A stretch of 64,000 nucleotides of DNA from Protaetia brevitarsis (taxonomy: Eukaryota; Arthropoda; Insecta; Coleoptera; Scarabaeidae), in the NCBI GenBank assembly GCA_004143645.1, contig RXPK01000305.1, positions 1,514,779 through 1,578,778 of the forward strand, written 5' to 3'. The position numbers and the translations under genes are program-made. Positions 1-12,784 of the stretch are shown here, piece by piece (positions within the stretch are counted from its first letter, which is position 1; each line of letters begins with the position of its first letter). The notes beneath the pieces were generated by a model. The model worked only from the letters and a program-made list of their open reading frames with translations. It was not told the origin of the DNA and searched no databases.

Positions 1-250
1 TGAACTGGACGCATCTTTCAATAGCGTGTATTTCTGTCTGTAAGATATATATTCCAGTTCCCTCTGCCGTTTTGGAGTCACCACTGTACCATTTGATGGC
101 ATTTCTATGCAATTTCAAAGCGGTGTTATGATCCCAGTCGCCCTTGTTGCTAAATTTTGTGGTAAATTCTTTCACAATGGTGATTTTTTTTAATATGCCT
201 TCCCGGGACATGTCCCAGGTTTGATCATTCTGAGTGTGGTTCTTCTTGAA
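1..250 (-). pseudogene. LINE RNase H-domain remnant
   Basis: The reverse strand reads LKLHRNAIKWYSGDSKTAEG and TGIYILQTEIHAIERCVQF. This is the start of the RNase H domain found after the reverse transcriptase in jockey/R1-type LINEs; the usual D-G-S-K motif appears as GDSK, and Q-E-I-A-I is present. It is cut by the window edge. It is probably of the same broad lineage as the reverse-transcriptase scrap at 27.0-27.4 kb. Too decayed to function. Confidence 0.55.
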
Positions 251-3200
251 ACGCCCTCCACCACAATGCGGAAAGCGGTAACGTCCAACCAGTAGTAGTA
301 AACCTTAGAGTTGTTTTTAGCTTAAGGTGCTCAATAAAGTTTACCGGCATCTACACAAAGAGAATATTTCTTTGCCGCTATTTAATAGAACCATTTTTTA
401 TTTCAGTTAACACATATTTCTATCGAATGAAAATAGTTTTTCACTTTCAATTCCAGAAATTACATTCACAACAGCAACTATATATTAATCCATACTCTAA
501 ATCTCAAATTTTTGCTGGCCCTATTTACGACGTTGGAAGCGACATAAAATGACAAAAGTTTGACTTTTAAGCCTCGTTTCTCCTCTAGTTTTGTTCTAAA
601 TTCTATTTTACTTATACAAATATGTTTTAACTGCATGGTATTTTTATTACTATACAAAATAATTTGTTTAATAGCGTTCTTATTTTTTACTTAAAACTGT
701 CCCCACACCCTTAACCAGTGAAGAACTTGTCTAAAATCTGTTCCATATTATTACAAATCACATTAAGGGTAACATCCTGTGTAATCCGCAGTACCTTATT
801 ATGAAGGAACTTTCGATATAAACTTTTATTTTTAAACATCACCTCCGTATTTTATCATACACACAAAAAAATAATTACTCAATTTGATTATAAATTCATC
901 ACATTGAATATAACATAATTTCCTATATAAGCAAGAAGATGATGTATTTATATTGAGAATAAAACTTGTTCAGTTTTCCAAACCTCTGAGTTTGTTAGAC
1001 GGAACATTTTTTTTGTTCAAATGTAATCAATATACTAAAATCATTATGAATACGTAATATATATTTACGTATATTTTTACCACAAAAATAATTATTTTAG
1101 ATTCGAGTAAATACATTTTCTCAACTGGAAACTATCATATTTATGCCTTAATAATTTATGTACATTTGATAGAAGTATATAAAAGTATTATTTGAAGTAT
1201 CTCATTTGCTTCCAAAATATAAGTGTATTGAACTGATAATACTTACCTGCTTAATCTAAGCATTTCTGTTATTCAAGGGCAATAATTACCTACTAATTTT
1301 GTTTCTATAACACCAATAAACCTCGGTAGGGGAAAATCAATAAATAAAGAAATATTATGTAATTAAATAAATTTACTGTCATACTTTATATTTTTACAAT
1401 GTTTGGGAGAAGGTAGCGTATCGGGGTACTCTAGGAGTGCCCGCGGGATATTGATGCGTAGAGGAACATATGTTATGTGTATCCGTCGTTGCGACCGGTG
1501 TTCTCGGGATACTTCCCACTCAATGCCTGGACCTGGTATTTAGTCGGCGTTAGTTACTGATATCATTTAAATCAGTATAATAATTTGCTGGTATTACCTA
1601 CTGAAAACTAATAACTAGTAAATACCTACATAAGTTTGTTAATGTACACACCTACCATGCCCATATATTATCGACGCAATGGCGCTGACTCTAAGTATTA
1701 TTTCAAAGTTTTTTAAACAAGTAATTCTTTAATATTAGATAACACGTACGTATTTACCTTCGAATATTTTAATGGTAGCATCTATGCATCAGCCCCATTC
1801 TCTAAGAAGCTGTGAAACGGCTGGGATATCCATTTAGGTTTACTTACACTCACAACCAACAACACTGTTCGCTGGTCAATTAAAAAGTGACGCCACGCCA
1901 AGTAAACCGTATGTATATGCAAAACCCCCTAAACCCTCCTAGAAAAGGGGAAACCAATGACAGATAAGTTTTAGAGCAATAAATGGTGGGGTAAAAGTCG
2001 TTGTTCAATGTTTCAATATTATGGTAATTTCAATTTGATATTTCATGTTTTCAGTACAAAACATTTAATAATTTTATATAATAATTCATTATACCAAACG
2101 TATAAGAGATTTTATTTTGAATCTACAGACTTTCTCACTATGATTGCATAGATTTATTCCTTGCAACAATAACAATGTTCATTTGGAGGAAATATACTTT
2201 AATGCAAATATTTATACTATTTGTTCTAAGAGTGTATTGTGTTTTCAGAGAATTTACTCTTATGTTCTAACCAACAAGATTTGATTCGTTTAAATATATA
2301 TTAAGTTTCGATTTCTGAATAAATAAAAATATTTAGATTGATAATAGATTTTTTGTGTGTACGAGATTTATGTAGAAAAGACTGAAAATTAATCAACCTT
2401 CGAATAAACCTTCTTTCACTGCATCTATGTAAATACCGTTAATATTTTTTGTTCTTTGTATATTTAAAGTTATCAAGCACAATCAGATCCTAAATTTAAC
2501 TTTTGAAGATCCTTCCTTGTAAGATAATATGAATTATATGTATAAAGAAATCGTGTTTTGGAATAAATACGTTGATTTAGTATTTTATAACCTAAGCTTT
2601 GTTTATATGTTCATTTATCGTTTAAAAGTTACATAAATATTGGGAATGAATCCTTTGATCTGACCGTGACCTGACCGGGACATGACAGATAGTGTGAATC
2701 GGTCTTAAAGTCGACACAAGTATCTGCATCAAAAAGAGTTTCAAGTATGATAAACTCTCCTAAAATGTCGGTGCTACTGTGTTCCTATAATTGTCCAGTT
2801 CTGAAGGCATGTGCAATATTTACTTCAGTATTTATTACAAAGTTGTAATTGTCGTAAACAGTAACACAATTACTATAGCCCCGCTATTTTATAGAGCCTA
2901 TTAATATAGCTTTGCAAATTACTGATATAATAGAAGATCAAAGGAGTTAGAAGTGAGGTAATTCATGAGAATAAACAATTTTTACTTATTACAAAACAGT
3001 TACGATAATATTTGTGTCTAAGAATCCTGAATTCCTGAATATCAAAATAATCATAAATCATTGGGTTAGCACTTTAATAATATGTACAATTATAATACCC
3101 ATATATGTTGTTATTTCAATAACACCTAAGTTAGATATCTATAAAATTAATAGATTTAGTTGTTTTTATTTAAGCAGGGTTTTATATATGCATTTGTTTC

Positions 3201-6200
3201 CAAGAGGGTATTGCGGCAATTTTAGTATGTATCAAACTATACACACTTATGATGATATCTATACAGAATGTGTTTAAGGTATTATATAGTACTTGAATTT
3301 ACCACATGACTACACTTTTTTTCCATAAAATCATTTTGTAGATTTGATCTAAAAATATAATCGTAGATAGGATTTTTGTTATTTTTAATAATAATATATT
3401 TCACTGATATATGTACGATGTCGAGTGTAAAAATCAAATTATCTGCCTGATATTATCCTTTACAATTTTATAAGTGTATCTTAAGAAGTATTTTAAAATT
3501 ATTGGAAATTTATTCGGTGCAAATTTTGTGAATTATTACTGATGAGGCTAGATCTTGCTCTAGTTTATTACATTTTATTTCAAAATTGAAAAAGTCCTTA
3601 TTACAGAGGAATAATGTAATACATTGTAACATTTTCGGAGTTCAACTAACTAACGCACGCCATATATTAAACGAAAAGTATTTATTGTTATACTTAAGTC
3701 AAATTAATAAATTTAACTTGTGTTACCTGTTTATCGTTTTAAGCTCTAGCTATTCTCTATTTCATTTATTTGGCAGTAACGGTAGTTTAATGTTTAATTT
3801 TTTTAAATTAAATTATTTTTACGTTTGCATTTATTCCATTTCAAAAAAAATCTTTTCCTACAAATTTAATTTAACATATTATTTGCTTATTCGTCTCATA
3901 ATACATTATTAATGACCAATAGATAAAGCGAGTGGATATCATTAATTTTTGTACTGTACGTATTGCTATGGTTAGGCATCCCGTTTTTCGCGAGTGTATT
4001 TTAAGTTGCACAGTTTTCTTGTTTTGATTATTCCGTTCTGCTGAATCAATTTACCGAGAGAATTTTCACAAATTTAGATTTTTTTGTATAAATTTTAGTT
4101 TAAGAGTTAATTCTATGATTTATTTAATTAAGTGTTAAGTTTTTTTAAAATTAATTCCATTCATTTAGATGTCTATTGTCAAGGAGTTCCTTGTTCGACT
4201 ATTAACGTGAGTAGACGTATTTTTGTATATTTTTGTTGCCATTTTGTTATCCATTTTGATTTAGTAAATTTAACCCGTTGTTGAAGTTTATTTCTGTAAA
4301 AATTTAGTCCATCAAGGAATTCATTTTGTAATAATTGTTAATATATTAACGTGTACACGTAGTAGATATAAGATCACTTATTATTTTTGTTCGGGAAGAT
4401 ATTTTTTTTAGTTTTTGTTCTCTCATTATAGTTTAAAGAGTTAATTTTTCCTTATTAAATTTTGCTGATTCATTTTTATTATCAATCACCTCGGTTGGGT
4501 GAGTAGAAGCATTGTTCTTGCATTTAGTTTATTTTAATTTGAAATATGAATGGAAATTGAAAGATTTGGAAAATCTTCCTAAACAAACAAATCTTTTGCT
4601 TTGCTTAGGAAATAGCATTGTCATATTGTAATTTAGAATCAAGTGCAGTTTTTATTTTATAAAATTGATTGTTAATTAGCATCCTTGCGTTGAAAATTCT
4701 TTGTTCTTTTATTTTTAATAAAACCTTTTCTATTTTTCGGGTATTTAAGAAAGTCTGATTTCATTCACTCCCAATTTACTTTTCGTGGTTAGATTCAAGT
4801 TTTAATTCGCGAGGGTAACTCTGAGGTTAATAGTTCTGTTGCGCCTTTTAAAATTTTATCCGTTGAGCTAGCTAATTTTATTTTCATTGCAAAATTCATT
4901 AAGCATTTTCAATTAATTCAGTCAGTACACAGCACTGTGTACTTGTCAATAACTTGAATAAATCTGTATTATTTTCTATTTTTTTTTTAATATCGATCTA
5001 ATTACAATAAACTTTACAAATAACAATATATAACAATAATTGTAAAAGACATTGAACACATGTTACCTTACAAACTTCAAGAATACAAATGTGCACTAAA
5101 CATATACTACTATGCGGTAACCGGATCGATTCAAAAACAGTAAAAAATAACAACCATTTCTTATAAATTTTCCTTGTTTCAGAATTATTATTCTATACAA
5201 TTAATTTGAAACCAAATTTATAAAGTAATTTTAATGAAAATGTAATTTTTAAATAAGTTTTAAAATGTCAGTGTGTTTGTCCCTAAATGTGTAAGTAAAA
5301 AACTCATACATAGTTCTATAAGGTAATGACAGTAACATTTATTAATTTTAGATAAAAAGTTTTATTTATAATAAACAATTTTTGGAGGAAGACAACAGTA
5401 ATAAAGTTTGTCGAAACGTAAAATGAAGAGTTTGATTGTTTAAAAAAAAATAATTTTATTATAGAGTACCCAGCCGCTAACTCGCGAAAAAAGAAAAAAA
5501 AAACCAAATAATTATATCACTGTTCAATTAATTCGTATATGACTCTTATTTATCAGCTTTCCCAATCGAACTATTCTGTTCGTTCGCGGCTGCATTTACA
5601 TATTGCGCCCCCGGATCCAGAGCCGTCGATCTCTTTTCAGACTGTTCTAGTAGATTTGCACTAGAAGCTTCGATTGCGTATCGACGAATCATACTATAGC
5701 ACCCTCTATGAGCGACTTAACTATCTAAGATGATCTTCGGCATGCAGGTAGCGCCCTCTGTTATATCTAAAATTATTTAACACACTGAATTCGAGAGTAT
5801 AGATATGCACTTATCAGATGATTTGTTGCAATTCATACATTATAGTACAGTACATAGTAGTCTGCAGGAGCAGAAGAAGAACCAGCGAATGAAAAAGTGT
5901 CTTTGGAGAATAAATAGATACTTATGTATGCAGAATAAATGCAGAATTATATTTACCTGACCTAAATGATCCCAACGTTGTATACAGTGATTTACACCAC
6001 ATATTCATGAATATGCAGGATCTGCAAATATACCGGAAAATGAAAGACGATTATGAGAACATATTCAGCAACACCAAGAAATGCAAATTTGAAAAACAGA
6101 GAAAGCATACATTCTGTCATATAGTACATACATAATTATAATAAAGAGATAAGTAAACATACAAGGAATTGAATAAATAATGGAGCAACAGTAAAAATTC

Positions 6201-6490
6201 AACAATCGCAGCTAATAAACTCGCTAATTAATCGTAGATATTACGAAGTAGAACGGCAAGATTTGCAAACTGTTTAATTAACCTATTACGTTCGCATAAT
6301 AAGCAAACAATTTTTCTGCAGAACTGTATCCTCGTCTTAAACTAAATGCCTGGTAACCTTCTTATTAATCATTTTACGGATATGTGCACAAGACTTTGAT
6401 CGTGCAAATTACGTTGCCTTTCAAAATATTGAAAAGTATACAAGGTGTCAAATTAATGCTTCAGCTATTTTTTTTTCTTAATTGTACAGG
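251..6490. other. AT-rich intergenic stretch without recognised genes
   Basis: Very AT-rich sequence with short chance frames only (for example 3014-3277, 3586-3912). The exceptions are a GC-richer block at 1395-1560 and another at 5560-5780 that carries 'GCGCCCTCTGTT', a phrase common in insect repeats. An 18-bp perfect palindrome, GTACACAGCACTGTGTAC, lies near 4925. Confidence 0.5.
1395..1560. other. GC-rich block of unknown nature
   Basis: About 165 bp much richer in G+C than its surroundings, with GGTAGCGTATCGGGGTACTC and GTGCCCGCGGGATATTGATG. It has no long frame and no obvious tRNA-like fold. It may be a fragment of a mobile element or a conserved regulatory block. Confidence 0.3.
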
Positions 6491-7912
6491 TCATTCAAGA
6501 TGGGTCTTGTGATCACTCATTCAAAAGGTACTGCAACCTGTCTCAAAAAGTCCTTTTTTTTTAATCAGTAAGCAGAAGGTACATAATTTGCAACCTGTGT
6601 AATAAAATACGCTTAGAATGAAATGGTTTGGATTTTAATTTATTAAATGTTCAAAATGATGACTATTAACGCTCATACAATAATACAATACTTAAACAAT
6701 ACTTGCTTCACATGCTCTCCTGATATTTCGCAACATTTCTGGAGTAATTTATTGGCATTCTTCAACGTTTTTTGGCGTTACTCTTGGAAGGAACTTAGAC
6801 TTAAGATGCCCCCAGAGAAAAAATCAAGTAGTGTAAGATCTGGCGATCTGGGAGACCATTCTATAGCCCTTCTTCGACCAATCCAAAGAGTGAAAGTGAT
6901 TCTGAAATTATCGTGCTCCGGCAGCGTAATGTGTAGGCGCTCTATCTTACTGAAATACTGCCCCGATCTTCAACAAATCTGGATGTTCCTCAAATTTTTC
7001 TGTGATCAAAGGATTGATCGTCCAGTATGTACAAATGCATTTGCCCATTTAAAGTCCGATCGATGGATAGAGGTCCTATGAGATGATCGTTTATGATTCC
7101 CATCCATGCATTAACTTTCTATGGCTGTTGTGTATGTGACTCCCGCATGAAATGGGGTTGATGTCACTTCAATATCTGCAGTACCACTGAATGAAAAAGA
7201 TGATTCGTCCGAAAATCAGATATTGTACAGTAAGTTTCGATTATTGTTGGGGCGCTCGGTCATTAATTTACAAAATTCCAACCTCCTGTCAAAATAATCC
7301 TTATTCAATTCGCGTAAAAGTATAATTTTGAAGGGATGGAATTGGAACTAAAGTATTCTACAAACTGATGAACAGTTTATTCCTGATGCTTGAGATAATA
7401 TATTGTATCGACGTTGCATTCCAAGCACTGTGACCTGCCCTAAGACTTCAACCTCACACCTCTCATTCTAATAATACAAAGTTATTAATTCCACACGTTC
7501 TTGGATAGAATATAGACTATATTAATTTATTGTGAATTCACGATTAAACCAAAAATAAAGTGCAGTAAAGAACATTCCGCTAAAAAATGCAAGCATTAAC
7601 TAATACCGTACAAAATAAGTGTCTAAAGCTAAAAACAGAAGGAAAAATAGTGGAGGAAAACGAAATTAAAAATGATAAGTGAATGTGACAAAAATAAGTA
7701 GAAGTTGCCTTGGTTACTATAAAATAATTGCGAAATGTCAGGAGAGGGGAGCATTCGAAGCCATTTTATTCTAATCGTATTTTATTACACAGGTTGCAGT
7801 TATGTATTTTTTGCTTACTGATTAAAAAAAAATACTTTTTGATACATGTCGTCGTAAAGAGAATTAAAGGAGGATCTTTTGAATGAATGATCACGAGACC
7901 CATCTTTCTTAT
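6491..7912 (-). mobile_element. IS630/Tc1-mariner-type element with long terminal inverted repeats, degenerate
   Basis: Arms at 6491-6626 and 7760-7912 are inverted copies sharing TTTTTTAATCAGTAAGC and CAACCTGTGTAATAAAATAC. Between them the minus strand keeps the C-terminal transposase motif WSPRSPDLTLLDFFLWGHLK (near 6790-6870) with stops and frame shifts around it. The SPDL..LDFF motif carries the last catalytic Asp of this DDD-type family, related to the copy at 54.4 kb. The element is dead as a coding unit. The open frames at 6647-7081 (+) and 7883-8113 (+) are shadows or arm sequence. Confidence 0.75.
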
Positions 7913-8459
7913 TCAAATTTCAAGAGAGAGGGCTACTACGCCCGCGGGAATGATTTGAAATCGCCAGCCCCACCATTAGAAGTTGTCCTCCTTGACGTGA
8001 CAGGTTTCCGAATTTTATATAAATCACGGCAAGTAAAGAGTTATTTGAGGTGTCTCGTTTCAATTAAAATGCCCTGTATTTTAATGGGCACTAAAATCAT
8101 TAATCTTTCCTAATTTAACCGAATTTTCAACTTTAGTAATAACAAAATCAACAATAATACACCGAAGTCTTTGAACTGGCTACATATTGCAAATAAGTAA
8201 ATTACAGCCTTTCACGTAGTATATGCTTGTTTTAAGAATTCACGAAAAAATAAATAAAATTGGCACCACTTTCAATAGCATACACTGAATATTTCCTATA
8301 ACAATAGTAGATCATTTATCACGAAGTATCTTATATATTTATTTTGAATAGCATTGTGTTCGCTTAAAGATGTATTTGAAACGTAAGTTTACATTAAACG
8401 AATGTGTATACTGTATTTGGATGTGGGGAGGGAGTATCAACCTTGTTAAAAAAACCAGG

Positions 8460-9360
8460 TTTCATCTGCTCAGGATAAAAAACAACTTGTTAAAGAGCCT
8501 CTACTACTACCTCTAGAGTCACAGATATTCCAAGCAAGCGAAAGGCAGAAGTCAAATCACAACGTCGGCAAGAAAGATAAACTCAAATTGGAAAGTGTAA
8601 GACAAAGCACTAAGGGTAAGAAAAACAGTACTGAGGGTTAAAAAGACCTTACGAAGACACTAAAACACTACCGCAAACCTCAAAGAAACCCAATGAAAAT
8701 TTCAGAGACGCAGGATTACAAATGACGGGAATAAAAAAGCATAATCTGGAAGAAACAATGAATTAAGAGCACATCGATTTGGTTCGAAAACAGCTATCAT
8801 TGCGATGTACGATTGCTTCGAGTGGAGCATCAAATTCATGCAATTCACGATGAAAATCTTCACTAGGAAAGTATGATAAATGATCTTTCATAGCCAAAAT
8901 ACAAGTTAGTTCAAGGCAAAGGCATCCTTTGCCACATGAATTAAATTACTGTTGAAGCCACGGATCTTCCAAAGAGCCGAAGGGTACTATAGCCCTGAAT
9001 CCAGATCAGCAGGAACCTGTAAAGGCAAGGCATGGAGTTTGGGGTATCGTATGTAAATTGGTTTATTGTGGAACCTCGCAAGTACCCAGAAATACTTAAA
9101 AATACTGGTGTTCACCAACTTTGGTCGCAGACGAAATAGGCCATGGGACAACGATATATCGAAGGACTGAACTAACGGATTGGCATATTTAACTTGATGA
9201 CTATGACTTACCACGAAGCAAGAACCGACTAGGGAGATTATATTTATTGCAGAACTATACTTCAGTTAAAAAAAAGGGCACGATAGAATTAAATACAGAA
9301 AGTCAAGAAGACTCTATGTCAGATGGCTCCACCAAGCAAAAGAAAAAATACTACTCGTAT
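8460..9360. other. unassigned block of higher complexity
   Basis: Sequence of nearly even base composition unlike the AT-rich flanks. The plus strand gives broken peptide phrases such as WGIVCKLVYCGTSQVPRN and VADEIGHGTTIYRRTELTD; the minus strand gives a 75-codon frame (8987-9214). It looks like an old coding repeat, perhaps a retroelement gag or pol region, but I do not recognise the family. Confidence 0.25.
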
Positions 9361-10082
9361 ATTTGAATATAATTTCTTCGAACTGAGTATTTGTAGTTAA
9401 GAACGTTGATACGCTTCAAATAGAATAGATTATTCGTGTGTTCGTTTACTGCTATCTCATTGCCTAATAATAGATTGGATCGCTTGTACTACATCTTATC
9501 AAGTCCACAGTCGAAGCGGCAAACAATTAAATTAAATTTTTAAGAAGTGTTGGCGGTAAAATATGTGACAATTATTCTCTTGTTACAGGAGAAATGCCCT
9601 TGCTGTCTAGTGTTAATATGATATGATTAAGAAATAAATATAGTAATAAAATATACTCTTACATAACCACATTGCGCATATCTTATATAACTATAACTTA
9701 TGCAATGAGATATATTCGCGTAACTTAGATTGAAGGATTCAATATATTAATCTTAGCTATTCCTTAAAAATAATTTGAACGCAGTATTAACTAGTTACAA
9801 GGTTACGTGCCTTCGGTCAAACAAATTTTATGTGAAACTATGCCCTCATAATTGTAAAACGAATGTATTCGAAATCAGCCGATGCAATCATCCGAAATTA
9901 CCTCTAGAGATGTCATCCGCACGGGTTTTTCTGGATTTGTCCTCTTTAGCAGGATAACAATAATAACTAGGGATCAGTTATTTTTGCCAACACTTAGTGG
10001 CGCACAGTGGGTCCGAAATGCGAAAACGTGATCGAAAATCGATTTTTCAATTTTTTAGTACAACGTTTAAATTTTGGCATTT

Positions 10083-10685
10083 TTATCGAGACCAGTAATG
10101 GTTATTTCTCCTGTTTGTTATTTCCTGCCGACTAAACTTTGATTCGTCACTCCAAATTATTTTAGAAAAAAAATGTTCATCTTCTTGAAATTTCATAAAA
10201 ATTGTTTCACATAGTTCGAGTCTTTGGATTTCACCTCCATGCCGAAAAGCCTGCACTGGAACTTCAGAAAACGGATGTATCTTATTACGTTTCAAAATTC
10301 TATAAATAGACGTTTGTGAAATGCCTAAATCTTCAGAAGCAGCAGGTATGGAGCTACGTGGATGTGCCTGGAAATACGCTAAAACATTTATTTCATTTTC
10401 CTGATTTCCAGAAATAGGCTTATTATAGTTTTTCTTGGATTCAACACTACCATTTGCTATAAAAAAGTGTTTTAAGTTTCCTGAATTGTTTTACATTTAT
10501 TGGTGGTAAATGGGAATATCTTTGATTGAATTCTCGACAAGTTTTTCTGCAACTCTTCGACATTCACCATGAATATAAAATAAATTTAAAATATCCAAAT
10601 TGGAATAAATTCTTTCAATATCTTCCATTGGTTGATTCATAGATAACACAATAACATGTACTAATCTGGACGCGAAATATGTCAC
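10083..10685 (-). pseudogene. Tc1/mariner-IS630 transposase remnant
   Basis: The minus strand keeps an N-terminal helix-turn-helix part (ILNLFYIHGECRRVAEKLVE, 10497-10685) and a catalytic part with FSKIIWSDESKFSRQEITNR and HYWS (10083-10295). The WSDESKF motif holds the first catalytic Asp. The pieces are out of frame with each other and the C-terminal half is gone. It resembles the remnant in the 29.9-31.4 kb element. Confidence 0.65.
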
Positions 10686-10813
10686 ACTAAAAGTTTATAA
10701 TATTTATTGACAACCATAATGTCAAAGTCGCAGCTAAAACTACTGAAGATGGGTATAGGGATTGCTACAGCAAATCGGTGTAGAATTTAATTCTACATCC
10801 AAAAGTAGAAAAA

Positions 10814-10898
10814 TATACAGGGTGTTTTATTTGCAAAAATTAAGTTTTGCAACATTTAAAATTCTTTGATATGTCACTAATTTTTAAACACCCTATAT
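10814..10898. repeat. short foldback element
   Basis: TATACAGGGTGTTTTA at the left is answered by TAAACACCCTATAT at the right. The ends are those of the ACAGGGTGTT-type Tc1/mariner derivatives seen several times in this window. Confidence 0.5.
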
Positions 10899-11099
10899 AA
10901 TGCTACTGCATTTTTTTACTTCGTTTTGGTAAAACAATGTTAGCACTTGTTAATTTTAAAGTGGGAGACTCCTGACACTTAAACCAAATAGAATTCATCA
11001 ATTACATATAACAATGTAAATGTCAAAATTTTAACAAAAATTGTAATATCTTAAAAACATATATAGGATATCCTAGTGGAAATCGTCACAGAATTTTAT

Positions 11100-11185
11100 G
11101 GCGAATTCAAAAATGTAATAATATATAGGATGTTCTATTTAAAATAACAAAGTTCGTGGCGACTTCCGGTTAATCGGAAGTCCAA
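11100..11185. repeat. solitary end of a Tc1/mariner-type element
   Basis: AATGTAATAATATATAGG, then TTCTATTTAAAATAACAAAG and a CACTTCCGG-like phrase. The same order is found at 31200-31270, inside the right arm of the 29.9-31.4 kb element, and an inverted version at about 30030-30060. Confidence 0.5.
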
Positions 11186-12327
11186 AAAAAGTGAAAATAT
11201 TTTAGAAAGAAAGTAAGTGCAAAATTGTTACAAATCCCAAATTTTTAAAACTGAGGAATTTCGTAAAGCCGGAAAACTTCTAACTAGCCAGTTCTGTGGA
11301 AAACCCTGTGTACTACAGCCGATACAATATTGGTTTGTTTGAAATATAAACTTGGTGCAGTGAACGCATATTTTGCGTTGACACTATTCATCTTTTTGTG
11401 TTCTCGTTACTTAATTTAGTGTTCAACCAATATTTTATGCTAACACTCTTGTATGGGCTGAACAAATCTAATGATTGTTTTGTTTAAGTATATAAAAACG
11501 GAAAAAGTGTGTTAAATGAACGCATTTTGCGTTAACTAAACACATTTTTTTTCTCAGTGTACAACTTGGGTATCGAAAATTGTGGTAGTAACTTCGAACA
11601 ATTTTTATAAAGTTTAGTGCAGTATTATTTCTAATAAAATGCTCCTTAACTTAACTCTTCCTTGTTGTAATTGAGATTGTTATGAAAAAAATATAGTTTA
11701 TCTTGATAAACACTAGTTTGTTAATAAAAAATGTTTATTAGAGTGTCCTCTATCATTTCGGAAAATTATGAATAGTTATTCTGTGATACCATATATAATA
11801 AAGTCATGAATGATGGCAAAAATAACTCTAATTATAGCAATTTTTATTTCTAATTTTGAATTAAAATTTCAAGTTCCAATGTTAGGTATTTTACAAATTT
11901 AATCACTAAATCCAAATTTACGTAACAAATATTTAGATTTTTATTGTATTTTCATCAAAAAATGTCCGTGTTTTATCTCAGAAGATCCGCATTTTCAGAT
12001 CCAATTGTCCTGCCCCAAAAAGTCTGTAAGTGGCAGCCCTACCTATATTAGGTCTTTGAACTTATAGGATGTAAATGAATCTATAGGTTGGCAGAGAATT
12101 AGGAATCCCCTACAAATTTATCTAATAAAGTTACACATTTTTTCATTACACGATATCGTAATCTAAAAGAGATACCATTAACGATAAGAGGCAAGACTTT
12201 GATACTCTTAAGGTATACTTCTTATCACTTCTAACGTAACATACGCTGCACGTAAGAATAACTTAAGTAGATAAACAGTAAACTATATCGTACGAATTAA
12301 TTATTGTTTGGAGAATAAAAAACGAAC
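11186..12327. other. AT-rich stretch, nothing recognised
   Basis: No gene or clear repeat boundary seen. A CTCAGTGTACAA phrase near 11555 resembles the ends of the element at 33509-35500. Confidence 0.35.
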
Positions 12328-12516
12328 ATGGTACGCTCCAATAAATTACCTAGTCAGTCTCCCTACTACTTGCAAAGAAGTAGCGCGAATAGTTCGAAGT
12401 CATACGCTTGTAGTGTTACATGGGTGAGTTTTTTTTGCTGCTTCCAAACGAAATCACGAACCGTCAACAAGTTGATCCAAGCATTTTCGCGAGTGTCGTC
12501 TTCCTGTCACGTTTGA
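12328..12516 (+). other. unassigned open frame with an internal donor-like site
   Basis: An ATG opens 62 codons (MVRSNKLPSQSPYYLQRSS...) with a GTGAGT donor-like site after ATGG at 12420-12424. The block is less AT-rich than its surroundings and lies just before the candidate first exon at 12760. No family recognised. It may be a 5' untranslated or coding first exon, or chance. Confidence 0.2.
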
Positions 12517-12759
12517 ACGAATAACAGCGAGTTACGATTGAAGGTGTGCAATAGTCAGTCTTATAAGACGCTCAGTGCAATGTGACTAAATTTCGGCAGT
12601 GATAAAATTATCAAATCGGTATTTGATTTATATTCATTATCGATAGTAACACATGTCGCGATATACCTACTTATATAAATCTTTTTTTTTAAGTTAATTA
12701 ATTGACGATCAATCATCGTTGAATATAGTTTGGTTGCAGACATTAAGTATTTACGGAAT

Positions 12760-12784
12760 ATGTCCAATCAACAACTTTCTGACG
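12760..12784 (+). CDS. candidate alternative first coding exon (phase 1)
   Basis: ATG followed by seven codons (MSNQQLSD) and a single G, then a strong donor GACG|GTAAGT. Upstream lie TCAGT initiator-like motifs at about 12555 and 12571. A one-base overhang of G is what the SLC26A11-like exon 2 needs, so this could be a distal alternative start 7.5 kb upstream of exon 1. It could equally start an unrelated gene or be chance; nothing but phase and the donor supports it. Confidence 0.3.

Noticed and set aside
3586..3912. 108-codon plus-strand frame
   Set aside because: Composition of Leu, Phe, Ser, Tyr, Asn and Ile as expected from AT-rich DNA, no motif, no splice context.
6647..7081. 144-codon plus-strand frame
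   Set aside because: The minus strand carries the transposase motif SPDLTLLDFFLWGHLK here, so the plus frame is an antisense shadow.
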